From: Sinorhizobium fredii USDA 205
GTDB taxonomy: Bacteria > Pseudomonadota > Alphaproteobacteria > Rhizobiales > Rhizobiaceae
Direction: 5' to 3'
Length of the DNA: 64,000 bases
Assembly (NCBI RefSeq): GCF_001461695.1
Contig: NZ_AUTC01000001.1
Span: 124,001 to 188,000 of the forward strand
Both the position numbers and the translations under genes were made by a program. Positions 1 through 9,258 of the stretch are shown in pieces. The number at the start of each line of letters is the position of its first letter. Position 1 is the first letter of the stretch. The notes under the pieces were generated by a model, which worked only from the letters and a program-made list of their open reading frames with translations, had not been told where the DNA came from and did not search any database.

Positions 1-35
1 CATTGCGCACAACGTCTTGAAATTAAATAGGAAAA

Positions 36-111
36 TGGTGCCGCTTACGTGACTCGAACACGTGACCCCATCATTACGAATGATGTGCTCTACCGACTGA
101 GCTAAAGCGGC
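36..111 (-). tRNA. tRNA-Thr(CGT)
   Basis: Read on the minus strand this folds into a complete cloverleaf. The 7-bp acceptor stem is GCCGCTT/AAGCGGC, the D stem is GCTC/GAGC, the anticodon stem is CATCA/TGATG around loop TTCGTAA, and the T stem is ACGTG/CACGT. Discriminator A and an encoded CCA end follow. The anticodon CGT reads ACG threonine codons. All stems pair fully. Confidence 0.96.
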
Positions 112-185
112 ATAAAGACATTCCGCGGTGGCCGCGGAACGAATGTGAGGCGCTGATAAACGCAAAGCGCCGAGATTTCAAGCCA

Positions 186-1196
186 TCAGTTTCGAGAACT
201 TGAAAATTCCTTCGGCGCGTCGAGGGCGGGCGGGAAAGCGAGCCCGAGGCGGGCGCGGGCGGCGTCGTATTCGCGCTCCAGCCGGTCGACCAGTTGCGCG
301 ACCGTGCTGATCTCGCGGATGGCGCCGATACCCTGGCCGCAGCCCCAGATGTCCTTCCAGGCCTTGGCCCCGTCGACGGCGTTGCCGAAATCCATCTTTG
401 ACGGGTCGGCTTCCGGCAGGCCGTCCGGATCCATGCCGGCGGCGCGGATCGAGGCCTTCAGGTAGTTGCCGTGAATGCCGGTGAAATAGTTGGAATAGAC
501 GATGTCGGCGGCGTTGCTGTCGACGATCATCTGCTTGTAGGCATCGCTGGCGCGGGCCTCTTCGGTGGCGATGAAGGGGGAGCCGATATAGGCCATGTCG
601 GCGCCCATCGCTTGCGCCCCGAGGATCGCGTCGCCGGTGGCGATCGCGCCGGAGAGCAGCAGCGGCCCATCGAACCAGGCGCGGATTTCCTGGATGAGCG
701 CGAAGGGCGACAGCGTCCCGGCATGGCCGCCGGCACCCGCGGCAACCGCAATCAGCCCGTCGGCTCCCTTGCGGATCGCGGAGTTCGCATGGCGGTTGTT
801 GATGACGTCATGCAGCACGATGCCGCCATAGGAGTGGATCGCGGCGTTGACCTCCGGGACGGCGCCAAGCGAGGAGATGACGATCGGCACCTTGTATTTG
901 ACGCAGAGCATCAGGTCCTGCTCGAGCCGGGTGTTCGACTTGTGGACGATCTGGTTGACGGCAAAGGGTGCCGCCGGCCGGTCGGGGTGCTTGATGGTGT
1001 GGTCGGCGAGCGTTTCGGTGATCTCGGCGAGCCATTCGTCGAGTTGCGCCTGCGGGCGGGCGTTCAAGGCCGGAAATGCGCCGATGATGCCTGCCTTGCA
1101 TTGTGCAATCGTCAGCCGGGGATGCGAGACGATGAAAAGCGGTGCGCCGACGACCGGCAGTCTCGTCGTTCCGGACAGAATGGGCGGCAACGGCAT
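186..1196 (-). CDS. Nitronate monooxygenase / 2-nitropropane dioxygenase family FMN protein
   Basis: A 336-residue TIM-barrel flavoprotein of the NMO family, expected to oxidise alkyl nitronates or related compounds with bound FMN in the cytoplasm. The N-terminus (MPLPPILSG..LPVVGAPLFIVS) is the usual family opening, and the glycine-rich GAGGHAG motif near residue 150 carries the conserved active-site histidine and phosphate-binding glycines. I chose the ATG at 1196 because GGAGAGAG lies just upstream. An in-frame ATG at 1211 would overlap that Shine-Dalgarno, and the longer frame to 1382 crosses an operator. It is divergent from the next gene, and a 22-bp palindrome at 1222-1243 sits about 25 bp upstream of the start. 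The same palindrome precedes the beta-oxidation operon at 31.6 kb, so a role linked to acyl-CoA or branched-chain catabolism is inferred. The exact substrate cannot be read from the sequence. Confidence 0.88.
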   Translation of the reverse strand: MPLPPILSGTTRLPVVGAPLFIVSHPRLTIAQCKAGIIGAFPALNARPQAQLDEWLAEITETLADHTIKHPDRPAAPFAVNQIVHKSNTRLEQDLMLCVKYKVPIVISSLGAVPEVNAAIHSYGGIVLHDVINNRHANSAIRKGADGLIAVAAGAGGHAGTLSPFALIQEIRAWFDGPLLLSGAIATGDAILGAQAMGADMAYIGSPFIATEEARASDAYKQMIVDSNAADIVYSNYFTGIHGNYLKASIRAAGMDPDGLPEADPSKMDFGNAVDGAKAWKDIWGCGQGIGAIREISTVAQLVDRLEREYDAARARLGLAFPPALDAPKEFSSSRN

Positions 1197-1221
1197 CGGG
1201 TCTCTCTCCATCCCAGTTTTT

Positions 1222-1243
1222 TTGACGTTTGCGTAAACGTCAA
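1222..1243. promoter_or_regulatory. 22-bp palindromic operator (copy 1)
   Basis: Nine-base arms TTGACGTTT and AAACGTCAA flank GCGT. The same 22 bases recur at 31699-31720. It lies in the divergent region between the nitronate monooxygenase gene (minus) and the hypothetical gene at 1481 (plus). On the plus strand TTGACG followed by 18 bp and TAGATA could be a promoter that the operator covers. The shape recalls sites assigned to MerR-type LiuR regulators of acyl-CoA catabolism. That assignment is from memory and is inference. Confidence 0.75.
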
Positions 1244-1480
1244 TGTAGATAGCAGCAATGGCCGCGCTTGCAAAGAGCGGTCTTTCGCCGCGGAATTTGA
1301 CGGGTCGAGCGCCTTTTCCCCGGGGCAAGACCGGCCGGCAGCGCCGGCGGACTTGCAGATTCCGCAAGCAGCGGTTACCCAATCGTTAATAAAACCAATG
1401 GCGTGCCGCGGGAAGAGGCGTGGCCCGCCAAGCGTCTGCCCTTTGGCGGCGTAAGGCTTCGGTGTGCAGAAGGATTGGAT

Positions 1481-2653
1481 GTGAGCGGACTCGAGACGGC
1501 GATCAGGAATGCACTGGAACGCTCGGAGCGGAGCAATGCGGAAGTCCGCGCGCGGATCTATCAGTCGGCCCGCCAGGCGTTGGAAAATGGCCTGAAGAAG
1601 CAGGAAATCGAGGACCCGGAAATCATCGCCAAGCAGCGCCACCGGTTGGAGGCGGTCATTCACGCGATCGAGACGGAGGAGCGTGCGGCCTTGAAGGCGC
1701 GGGTCGCCTCCCCGGTCGTCAGCCTCGCAGACGTGAAAGCCAAGGGCGATGTCGCGGGCTCGGCGCCTGCCGGCGCGGCCGCCGCGGCGCGGCAGGAGCC
1801 GGGCTTCCAGGCGGAGGCGCGGCCGGCGTCGACCGCGGACGGCGGTCTCGGCGCGCTTGGCGCCCTGCGCCCGGAGCGCGACGGCCCGACGCCTGCCGCA
1901 CAGCCCGTGACCGATGGCGAAAAAACCGCCGACGTGGCAAGGTCCGGCTCGATCGCGCCGGATCTGGGTGTTGCCGACAAGCGTCCCCGCAAGCGCCGGC
2001 GCGGCCGGTTTCTCTCCTTCCTCATGGTCGTCGCCACGCTTGCCGCGGCGGTCGGGGCGGGTGTCTGGTGGGTAGAGACCAACGACCTCTTGAAATCGCC
2101 CGCCGAGCGCGACACCAACGTCGCCAATCCGCCGGCCGTCGTGGAGAGCGAGGACTTTCCCGGCGCGGCCGGGTTGCCGACCCTCGGCGCGCAAGAAGGT
2201 TTCTCAGGCGAGTGGATCGAGATCTTCGCGCCGACGGATGCGGCGGCTGTCACACCGGCCGCCCGCGCCAAGGCCGAGCCCTTCGACGACGACGGTGGCG
2301 AACGGATCCGGTTGACGTCGGCGGCTGCGTCGAAGGACGGCGAGGTGGCGATCGACATTCCCGCCGATGTGCTTGCCAAGCTCTCGGGCAAGTCGTCGAC
2401 GCTGGCGCTGAGCGTCCAGGCGCTTCCGGGCAACACGACGGAGTTCTCCGTCGAGTGTGATTTCGCGGCGCTTGGCGCCTGCGGTCGTCATCGCTTCACC
2501 GCGCATGACGAGCGCGTCGACATGCTGTTCAAGATCGGCTTCGAGGATGGTCTTGCGCCGGGCAGTTCCGGGAAATTGCTGATCAACAGCGACGTCAGCG
2601 GCGCCGGCAACAGTCTGGACCTCTTCGCCATCCGCGTGCTGCCGGGACAATGA
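1481..2653 (+). CDS. Conserved hypothetical single-pass membrane protein
   Basis: A 390-residue protein I cannot assign to a characterised family. Visible parts are an N-terminal charged helical region (about residues 1-70, rich in Glu, Arg and Ala), a low-complexity Ala/Pro/Arg linker, a basic stretch (KRPRKRRRGR) leading into one transmembrane segment (about residues 175-195, FLSFLMVVATLAAAVGAGVW), and a C-terminal domain of about 190 residues that should lie outside the membrane. Start chosen: GTG at 1481, preceded by AGAAGGA about 7 bp upstream. The open frame extends back to 1403 without a better ribosome site. It is divergent from the nitronate monooxygenase gene and convergent with ppk2. 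The topology suggests an envelope-associated protein, with no function claimed. Confidence 0.75.
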   Translation: MSGLETAIRNALERSERSNAEVRARIYQSARQALENGLKKQEIEDPEIIAKQRHRLEAVIHAIETEERAALKARVASPVVSLADVKAKGDVAGSAPAGAAAAARQEPGFQAEARPASTADGGLGALGALRPERDGPTPAAQPVTDGEKTADVARSGSIAPDLGVADKRPRKRRRGRFLSFLMVVATLAAAVGAGVWWVETNDLLKSPAERDTNVANPPAVVESEDFPGAAGLPTLGAQEGFSGEWIEIFAPTDAAAVTPAARAKAEPFDDDGGERIRLTSAAASKDGEVAIDIPADVLAKLSGKSSTLALSVQALPGNTTEFSVECDFAALGACGRHRFTAHDERVDMLFKIGFEDGLAPGSSGKLLINSDVSGAGNSLDLFAIRVLPGQ

Positions 2654-2668
2654 GCCGGCGTCGCGCGA

Positions 2669-3571
2669 TCACCTGAGGAAGCCGGGTCCGGAGCCGATGA
2701 TCTTGTCGTCCACCTTGCCGATCGCCGTCTTGTCCTTGCCGTCGTAATCGAGCTTTACGAGCATGTGACGGATCAGGTTGATCCGGGCGCGGCGCTTGTC
2801 GTTGCCGCGGATGACGGTCCAGGGTGCATGGTCCGTATGCGTTGCCTTCAGCATCCGGTCGCGCTTGTCGGTGTAGTCGTCCCATTTCGTCAGCGCCGCT
2901 ATGTCCATCGGCGACAGTTTCCAGATCTTCAGCGGATCGTGCCGGCGGTCGTGAAACCGCTTCAATTGCATCTCCCGGCCGATATTGAGCCAGAACTTGA
3001 AGAGCTGGATGCCCTCGTTGACGACCATTTTCTCGAAACGCGGCGTCTCCTTCAGGAAATGTTCGTATTGATCCGGCGTGCAGAAGCCCATCACCGGCTC
3101 CACGCCGGCGCGGTTGTACCAGGAACGGTCGAAGAGAACGAATTCGCCGGCCGTAGGAAAGGTCGAGACATAGCGCTGGAAATACCATTGTCCACGTTCG
3201 GTCTCGGTGGGTTTGGTGAGTGCCACGACGCGCGCGGAACGGGGGTTCATATAGGCGGTCGTCGCATGGATCGCGCCGCCCTTGCCGGCTGCATCGCGCC
3301 CCTCGAAGACGGCCATGACGCGCTTGCCGGTTTCCTGCATCCAGAACTGGACCTTGACGAGCTCGATCTGCAGTTTCGTCAGCGTTTCCTCGTATTCCTC
3401 CTCGCTGAGCTTCTTGTCGTAAGGGTAGTCGTCGGAGGAAAAGGCATCGTCGTCGATCCATTTCGGCAGGTCCGGATTGTCGATGTCGAACTCCCGCGCC
3501 TTGCCGCCGATCGCAAGCTCGACCGCCCGGCTTCCCGGCGCGCCCGCAGCTGGTGCCTGTTCGAGGGCCAT
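2669..3571 (-). CDS. ppk2: Polyphosphate kinase 2
   Basis: A 300-residue PPK2-family kinase, which transfers phosphate between polyphosphate and nucleoside diphosphates in the cytoplasm. It has the P-loop Walker [10 protein letters not shown] near residue 92, Walker [13 protein letters not shown] near residue 145, and the conserved lid region with arginines. The length matches the single-domain class. The ATG at 3571 follows GGAGGAAG, and the frame further upstream (to 4213) runs antisense through phoR and is rejected. It is divergent from phoR, so polyphosphate turnover sits beside the phosphate-starvation genes. The 286-bp divergent region holds a degenerate RIME palindrome and a pair of 11-bp direct repeats, but no correctly spaced Pho box that I can see. 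Confidence 0.95.
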   Translation of the reverse strand: MALEQAPAAGAPGSRAVELAIGGKAREFDIDNPDLPKWIDDDAFSSDDYPYDKKLSEEEYEETLTKLQIELVKVQFWMQETGKRVMAVFEGRDAAGKGGAIHATTAYMNPRSARVVALTKPTETERGQWYFQRYVSTFPTAGEFVLFDRSWYNRAGVEPVMGFCTPDQYEHFLKETPRFEKMVVNEGIQLFKFWLNIGREMQLKRFHDRRHDPLKIWKLSPMDIAALTKWDDYTDKRDRMLKATHTDHAPWTVIRGNDKRRARINLIRHMLVKLDYDGKDKTAIGKVDDKIIGSGPGFLR

Positions 3572-3600
3572 GTGCCTTCCTCCCGTTGACGTCGATTTCG

Positions 3601-3643
3601 CTACAGCGCCGTGCGGCGTTTCAGGGCCGCAAAGGTCGCTGGC
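3601..3643 (+). repeat. Degenerate RIME element (first palindrome only)
   Basis: The opening CTACAGCGCCGTGCG and the later AAAGGTCGCTG match the first palindrome of the two full elements at 20848 and 26120, but the closing arm has decayed and the second palindrome is absent. Only a vestige (ATTTTGGATGCAGTG) follows. Confidence 0.7.
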
Positions 3644-3688
3644 ATTTTGGATGCAGTGGAGGAGGCCATAATTACATTGCAGATTCAA

Positions 3689-3713
3689 GCATGTCGTGAA
3701 AATCATGTCATGA
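3689..3713 (+). repeat. Pair of 11-bp direct repeats, CATGTCRTGAA
   Basis: CATGTCGTGAA at 3689-3699 and CATGTCATGAA at 3703-3713 are repeated at a 14-bp interval in the ppk2-phoR divergent region. The core resembles a Pho half-site (CTGTCAT), but Pho boxes repeat every 11 bp, so this is listed only as a possible regulatory repeat. Confidence 0.4.
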
Positions 3714-3857
3714 AGCGCCGCTATCTCTGCCCTCGTGGCCGGAGTGGTTGGCCGGAATGCTTGAGGCGATTTCCGGCCGGGACCTCTCCACCTTCGCGGG
3801 TACCGCCACGCTTGTATCAAGTGGCGCGACGTTCCCCATGGTTCAGGAGGCGGCAAA

Positions 3858-5117
3858 TTGGAGAGCGAGGGTATCGTCTTGGATGGCGCGAAGGTGTTCT
3901 GGCAGGGCCTCAAGCCGAAACTGAAGGCAGAGCGCGGGATTCTCGGCCTCTCCATCGTGCTTGCCGTCCTCGCCGCCCTCGCCGGTATCCATATCCTGGC
4001 GGTGCTTCCCTTCTGGATCGTCCTCGTGGCAGCCCTTCTCAAACGAAGTATCCCATCGGCAGAGCCGATGCCGGAGGCGGCGCCGAGGGTAACGGAGACG
4101 CGAACCGACTCGTTGATCCCCGTGCTGAATGCGCTCGATATGCCGGTGCTCGTCATCGCCGCGGACGAGACCGTGCTTTTCCAGAACACCGCCGCTGAGA
4201 AGGTCTTCGGCACAATCCCCCCGGAAAGCTATCTTTCAGCGCGCGTCCGCTCTCCCGGAATACTCGACATGGTGCGTGAGACCATCGCGACGGGCAAGGT
4301 CAATCAGATCGAGCATTCTGAACGCCTGCCTTCGGATGCGGTCTATGTCGTGCGCGTCGCCCCGGCGGATATCGGCGGCGATGTTCAAAGCGGACGGGTC
4401 TTCCTGCTGACCTATCGCGACATCTCGCAGACCCGCCGCATCGACCGGATGCGATCTGACTTCGTCGCCAATGCCAGCCACGAGCTGCGCACCCCGCTCG
4501 CTTCGCTGCGCGGCTTCATCGAGACGCTGGAAGGGCCGGCGAAGAACGACACGAAGGCGCAGCAGAAATTCTTCGGCATCATGCACGAACAGGTCACCCG
4601 CATGAGCCGCCTCGTCGACGATCTCCTGTCTTTGTCGCGGCTGGAACTGAAGTCGCACATTGCCCCGGAAGACTCGGTCGACCTGGTGCCGCTGCTCGGG
4701 CACGTGCGCGACAGCCTTCAGCCGCTGGCCAGCGATCTCGACGTGACAATCTCCCTCGACGTGCCCGAGGAGCCGGTCTTCGTCCAGGGCGACCGCGACG
4801 AACTGATCGAGGTCTTCGAAAATCTCATCGAGAACGCCTGCAAATATGGCCAGGAAGGCAAGAAGGTCGACGTGCGGCTGACCGGCAAAGGCGGGCAAGC
4901 GGAGGCCACGGTCAGCGACTACGGTCCGGGCATCCCGGCCGAGCATGTGCCGCGAATTACCGAGCGTTTTTACCGGGTCAATGTGGAGGCGAGTCGCTCG
5001 AAAAAGGGGACCGGACTTGGGCTTGCCATCGTCAAGCACATCCTGACACGCCACCGCGCCCGCCTGCTCATTCATTCCGAGGTCGGCAAAGGCACGGTCT
5101 TTACGGTCCGCTTCTGA
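3858..5117 (+). CDS. phoR: Phosphate regulon sensor histidine kinase PhoR
   Basis: A 419-residue membrane sensor kinase that phosphorylates PhoB when phosphate is low. Two adjacent hydrophobic segments (about residues 25-65) anchor it. A PAS-like region follows (about 90-180), then the HisKA domain with phospho-acceptor His208 in ASHELRTPL, and the HATPase domain with an N-box ([11 protein letters not shown]) and G-boxes ([16 protein letters not shown]). The start is TTG at 3858, supported by AGGAGG at 3845-3850 with 7-bp spacing, and no ATG fits. It precedes pstS by 193 bp, and that gap contains the Pho box, so phoR and pst probably have separate promoters. The DNA-binding partner PhoB is at 10.9 kb. 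Confidence 0.96.
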   Translation: MESEGIVLDGAKVFWQGLKPKLKAERGILGLSIVLAVLAALAGIHILAVLPFWIVLVAALLKRSIPSAEPMPEAAPRVTETRTDSLIPVLNALDMPVLVIAADETVLFQNTAAEKVFGTIPPESYLSARVRSPGILDMVRETIATGKVNQIEHSERLPSDAVYVVRVAPADIGGDVQSGRVFLLTYRDISQTRRIDRMRSDFVANASHELRTPLASLRGFIETLEGPAKNDTKAQQKFFGIMHEQVTRMSRLVDDLLSLSRLELKSHIAPEDSVDLVPLLGHVRDSLQPLASDLDVTISLDVPEEPVFVQGDRDELIEVFENLIENACKYGQEGKKVDVRLTGKGGQAEATVSDYGPGIPAEHVPRITERFYRVNVEASRSKKGTGLGLAIVKHILTRHRARLLIHSEVGKGTVFTVRF

Positions 5118-5178
5118 CACAAAAGCGATCCGACGGCTGAGATTATCAGAAATATCACAATATATTCAACGGCATAGA

Positions 5179-5207
5179 CTGTCATAAATGTTTCATCGAA
5201 CTGACAT
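5179..5207 (+). promoter_or_regulatory. Pho box with three half-sites, upstream of pstS
   Basis: Three 7-bp PhoB half-sites are repeated every 11 bp: CTGTCAT (5179), GTTTCAT (5190) and CTGACAT (5201), separated by A/T-rich 4-bp spacers (AAAT, CGAA). This matches the Pho box layout of two direct repeats, with one extra half-site. It ends 103 bp before the pstS ATG and should drive pstS and the downstream genes under phosphate limitation. Confidence 0.85.
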
Positions 5208-5310
5208 AAAACCTGTAGCCATCGGCGGCTAACTAGGGCAGCCGATCAGACGGCGATGAGAGCGCTGGATCCTTAGCGCACCAACACGAGCCCACTCCGG
5301 GAGAACATCT

Positions 5311-6345
5311 ATGAAAGTCCTTAAGCTTACTGTAGCGGCGCTGGTTGCATCCGCCGCTTTCGCCGGTGCCGCAGCGGCTCGCGACCAGATCCAGGTCGCT
5401 GGCTCCTCGACCGTTCTTCCCTATGCAAAGATCGTCGCCGAAACCTTTGGCGAGACGTTCCCGGACTTCAAGACCCCGGTCGTCGAGTCTGGCGGCTCTT
5501 CCGCCGGCCTAAAGGAATTCTGCAAGGGCGTCGGCGAAGACACCATCGACATCGCCAACTCCTCGCGCAAGATCAAGGACAGCGAAGTCGAAGCCTGCAA
5601 GGCCGCCGGCGTAACCGAAATCCAGGAAGTCAAGATCGGTTATGACGGCATCGTCTTCGCGACGGACGCCGGCAATGCCGACCTCGCCCTCAAGCCGGAA
5701 CACCTCTACAAGGCGCTCGCCGCTGAAGTCGTCGTCGACGGCAAGCTCGCCGCCAACCCCTACAAGAAGTGGTCGGAAGTCGACGCTTCGCTGCCGGACG
5801 CCGAAATCGCCGCCTACATCCCGGGTCAAAAGCACGGCACGCGTGAAGTCTTCGAAGAGAAGATTCTCGCTGCAGGCTGCAAGGCCTCCGGCGCTCAGGA
5901 CGTCATCAAGGCTGCCGTCAGCGATGAAAAGCAGCAGCACAGCAAGTGCGTTGCCGTGCGCAAGGACGGCCTCGCCGTCGACATCGATGGCGACTACACC
6001 GAAACGCTGGCCCGCATCGCCTCCAACAAGAGCGGCATCGGCGTCTTCGGTCTTTCGTTCTATGAAAACAACGCCGACAAGCTGAAGGTAGCGACCGTCA
6101 ACGGCATCGTGCCCTCGACCGAGACGATCGCTTCCGGCGAATATCCGGTTTCCCGCCCGCTGTTCTTCTACGTCAAGAAGGCGCATATGGGCGTTGTTCC
6201 GGGCCTCAAGGAATATGTCGAATTCTTCATCGACGACCAGATGATCGGCCCTGACAGCCCGCTCGCCGAATACGGCCTAGTTGCTGCTCCGGACGCCGAG
6301 CGCGAAGAAATCCGCAAGGCTTTCGAAGCCGGCAACATGCTTTAA
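5311..6345 (+). CDS. pstS: Periplasmic phosphate-binding protein PstS
   Basis: A 344-residue substrate-binding subunit of the high-affinity phosphate ABC transporter. Residues 1-23 form a signal peptide (MKVLKLTVAALVASAAFAGA). The mature protein opens with the typical QIQVAGSSTVLPY, and the phosphate loop SGGSSAG follows. Other PstS hallmarks, such as DIANSSR and GTREVFEEKI, are present. The ATG at 5311 follows GGGAGAAC. It is the first gene of pstSCAB-phoUB. A perfect 10-bp hairpin follows it before pstC and may set the high PstS to permease ratio. Regulated by the Pho box at 5179. Confidence 0.97.
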   Translation: MKVLKLTVAALVASAAFAGAAAARDQIQVAGSSTVLPYAKIVAETFGETFPDFKTPVVESGGSSAGLKEFCKGVGEDTIDIANSSRKIKDSEVEACKAAGVTEIQEVKIGYDGIVFATDAGNADLALKPEHLYKALAAEVVVDGKLAANPYKKWSEVDASLPDAEIAAYIPGQKHGTREVFEEKILAAGCKASGAQDVIKAAVSDEKQQHSKCVAVRKDGLAVDIDGDYTETLARIASNKSGIGVFGLSFYENNADKLKVATVNGIVPSTETIASGEYPVSRPLFFYVKKAHMGVVPGLKEYVEFFIDDQMIGPDSPLAEYGLVAAPDAEREEIRKAFEAGNML

Positions 6346-6355
6346 TCAAAGACAC

Positions 6356-6386
6356 GCCCCGGCGCGACCTTGCGTTGCGCCGGGGC
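6356..6386 (+). other. Intercistronic hairpin between pstS and pstC
   Basis: GCCCCGGCGC pairs perfectly with GCGCCGGGGC across an 11-nt loop, ten nucleotides after the pstS stop. There is no following T-run, so it is more likely an mRNA-stabilising or partial-attenuation structure than a true terminator. This would favour PstS over the membrane subunits. Confidence 0.6.
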
Positions 6387-6442
6387 CTGCATTCATCCGA
6401 TTTGCCGGTGGCCATGGCGGTCTTTGCCGGGGAGACGTGCCG

Positions 6443-7926
6443 ATGAGTACTTCGCTCCTTCTTTTGATCATAGCTTTGATTGGTTTCTTTGCTTATTTTG
6501 CCGGCCGTGCGCGCTCGCTCGCGCAGTCCGCCGGTAGATTCGCGGACCTGCACTCCTTGCCCGGCTACCATGGCAGCTATGTCGCCATATGGGCGATGTT
6601 GCCGGCGGCCCTTGTGCTTGGCGCATGGCTGGTCGCATCGCCGCTTTACATCGATTCCAGTGTCCGTTCGTCTCTTCCCGAGACGGTAAAGAGCCAGGGC
6701 GCGGCAACGGTTCAACTCGCGCTCGGTCAGGTGAAGTCAGTTGCCGGCGGTCTCCTTCGCCTGGACGCCTCCGAACTCGCTTCGCTTGAAAATGGTTCGG
6801 CCAACCTGCGCGAAACGCTTGCCGCCAAGGGTGTAGCGCTGGCAGGTGAAGGCGAACCGTACATGATCGCGGCTGCCCAGCAGTTCAACGCCATGCGGAC
6901 CTATAGTCGCTGGCTGATGAGCGCCGCCGTGCTGCTCGTTGCCGTTGCTGGCGGCCTGTACGCCATCCGCAACATCACCACCCGGTTCCGCGCCCGCAAT
7001 CAGGTGGAACGCGTGATGCTCGCTTCGCTGATTGTTCCTCGTCGATCGCCATTCTCACCACCATCGGTATCGTCGCTTCGATGTTGTCGGAGGCGGGCCG
7101 CTTCTTCAGCATGGTGTCGCCGGTCGAGTTCTTCTTCGGTACGGTATGGGACCCGCGTTTCGCGGCAGCCGGCAGCGGCGACGCTTCGGGCCAGTTCGGT
7201 CTCCTGCCGCTGCTCGGCGGTACACTTTACATCGCCTTCGTCGCCATGCTGTTTGCCGTGCCCATTGGTCTTTTCGCGGCGATCTACATGGCTGAATACG
7301 CAAGCCCGCGGCTGCGTTCGACGGCGAAGCCGCTCCTCGAGGTGCTCGCCGGCATCCCGACGATCGTCTATGGCTTCTTTGCGCTCGTCACGGTCGGACC
7401 GTTCCTGCGCGATATCTCGACGCAACTGAACGGCCTCCTCACCGGCAACTACCAGAACTTTATCCAGGCGCAGAGCGTCCTGACGGCTGGTATCGTCATG
7501 GGCATCATGCTGATCCCTTTCGTATCGTCGCTCTCGGATGATATCATCACGCAGGTCCCCCGCGCGTTGCGTGACGGCTCGCTCGGTCTCGGCGCGACGC
7601 GCTCGGAGACGGTGAAGAAGGTCATCCTGCCCGCAGCCCTGCCTGGCATTGTCGGTGCGCTGCTCCTGACGGCATCCCGCGCGGTTGGCGAGACGATGAT
7701 CGTCGTGCTTGCAGCGGGCGTGGCGGCGCGCATGCAACTGACGCCTTTCGAGCCGATGACGACGGTAACGGTGAAGATCGTTCACCAACTGACGGGTGAC
7801 CTGGAGTTCACCTCGCCCCAGACGTTGGTCGCCTTCGCGCTCGGCATCACGCTCTTCGTCATCACGCTCTGCCTCAACATCTACGCGCTCTATATCGTGC
7901 GCAAATATCGGGAACAGTACGAATGA
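6443..7926 (+). pseudogene. pstC: Phosphate ABC transporter permease PstC, broken by a one-base frameshift
   Basis: The gene should encode a permease of about 494 residues. It begins at ATG 6443 (SD GGGGAG) with MSTSLLLLIIALIGFF. The first frame is clearly PstC up to about residue 198 (..ERVMLASLIV), then turns into nonsense. The PstC sequence resumes in the next frame from about position 7039 with SSIAILTTIGIVASMLSEAG and runs to the stop at 7926, including the permease loop (RALRDGSLGLGATRSETVKKVILPAALPG). The span is 1484 nt, one short of 495 codons, so a single base is missing between about 7034 and 7039 (GTTCCTCG). The last codon overlaps pstA (ATGA). As written the gene cannot make full-length PstC unless ribosomes shift frame. 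The downstream part could be started internally but would lack the first transmembrane segments. Confidence 0.93.
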
Positions 7927-9245
7927 CCGACCTTGCTTCCCCGACGGTAAGGGTCTCCACCCGTCCTGCCGAAACCCGCCGCGACATCGGTATCAAGCGC
8001 CGCTATGCTGCGGAGCGCCGTTTCCGGGTCTATGGCATCAGCGCCATCACCCTCGGTCTGCTCTTCCTCGCGCTCCTGCTCTCGACGGTCGTCTCGAATG
8101 GCTACACGGCCTTCCTGCAGACGACGATCACACTGCCGATCGAGTTTTCCGAGAAGGTCATCGATCCTAAAAACGAGCGCTCGACCGACGCCAAGCAGCT
8201 GATGACCGCCAACTATCCGTTGCTCGTCCGCGATGCGCTCGTTAAGCAACTCGGGCTCGATGCGACGAAGCGGCCTCAGGTCAAGCAGGCGACCGACATG
8301 GTCTCCGCCAGCGCGCGCACCCAGCTGCGCGACATGGTCGTCGCCGATCCGTCGATCATCGGCAAGACGGTGCCGGTGACGCTGCTTGCCGAGGCGAACA
8401 TCGATTCCGCCTTCAAGGGACAGATCGACCTGTCGGTCGCTGAGACCAACCGCAAGGTCAAGGACCAGCAGGTTGCCTGGATGAACCAGCTCGCTGATGC
8501 GGGCGTACTCAAGAAGAGCTTCAACACCGGCATCTTCAGCTTCGGCGCATCGAGTCGTCCGGAAGCTGCCGGCGTTGGCGTCGCCCTGATCGGCTCTCTC
8601 TACATGATGCTGATCGTTCTGGTTCTGTCGCTGCCGATCGGCGTGGCCGCCTCGATCTATCTCGAGGAGTTCGCACCGAAGAACCGGCTCACCGACCTGA
8701 TCGAAGTCAACATCAACAATCTCGCCGCCGTGCCCTCGATCGTCTACGGCCTTCTCGGACTCGCCGTCTTTATAAACTTTGCCGGCATGCCGCGTTCGGC
8801 CGCGCTGGTCGGCGGTTTCGTGCTGACGCTGATGACGTTGCCGACGATCATCATCGCCACGCGGGCGGCACTGAAGGCCGTGCCGCCGTCAATCCGTTCC
8901 GCTGCGCTCGGTCTCGGCGCATCGAAGATGCAGACGATTTTCCACCACGTGCTGCCGCTTGCCATGCCCGGCATCCTGACCGGAACGATCATCGGCCTTG
9001 CGCACGCCCTCGGCGAAACCGCGCCCCTGCTCTTGATCGGCATGGTCGCCTTCGTCGTCGATTTTCCGGGATCGCCGCTGGAGCCGTCCACGGCGCTGCC
9101 GGTGCAAATCTACATGTGGGCGAACGAGGCGGAGCGCGCCTTTGTCGAGCGCACATCCGGGGCGATCATCATTCTCCTGATCTTCCTCGTCTTCATGAAC
9201 CTGGGCGCAATTCTCTTGCGGCGCCGCTTTGAGCGTCGCTGGTAG
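7923..9245 (+). CDS. pstA: Phosphate ABC transporter permease PstA
   Basis: A 440-residue inner-membrane permease that pairs with PstC. It has an N-terminal transmembrane helix (about residues 40-60), a long periplasmic segment (60-210) typical of the longer alphaproteobacterial PstA, and then the core permease domain with the conserved cytoplasmic loop ([26 protein letters not shown]) that contacts PstB. The ATG at 7923 overlaps the pstC stop by 4 bp, so translation is probably coupled to the 3' end of pstC. Because of the pstC frameshift upstream, coupling may be weakened. Confidence 0.95.
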   Translation: MTDLASPTVRVSTRPAETRRDIGIKRRYAAERRFRVYGISAITLGLLFLALLLSTVVSNGYTAFLQTTITLPIEFSEKVIDPKNERSTDAKQLMTANYPLLVRDALVKQLGLDATKRPQVKQATDMVSASARTQLRDMVVADPSIIGKTVPVTLLAEANIDSAFKGQIDLSVAETNRKVKDQQVAWMNQLADAGVLKKSFNTGIFSFGASSRPEAAGVGVALIGSLYMMLIVLVLSLPIGVAASIYLEEFAPKNRLTDLIEVNINNLAAVPSIVYGLLGLAVFINFAGMPRSAALVGGFVLTLMTLPTIIIATRAALKAVPPSIRSAALGLGASKMQTIFHHVLPLAMPGILTGTIIGLAHALGETAPLLLIGMVAFVVDFPGSPLEPSTALPVQIYMWANEAERAFVERTSGAIIILLIFLVFMNLGAILLRRRFERRW

Positions 9246-9258
9246 TGGGGTAAGGACT

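Noticed and set aside
1197..1382. N-terminal extension of the nitronate monooxygenase frame
   Set aside because: It has no homology-like sequence, crosses the operator at 1222-1243, and lacks a ribosome site. ATG 1196 has GGAGAGAG.
3689..3713. Pho box for ppk2/phoR
   Set aside because: The repeats are 14 bp apart and not 11, and the half-sites differ from CTGTCAT, so it is kept only as an unexplained repeat.
3732..3830. tRNA-like string (GGCCGGAGTGGTTGGCCGG, then GCGGGTAC) upstream of phoR
   Set aside because: It resembles the 5' part of tRNA-Ser/Leu, but no acceptor stem, anticodon arm or T arm pairs up.
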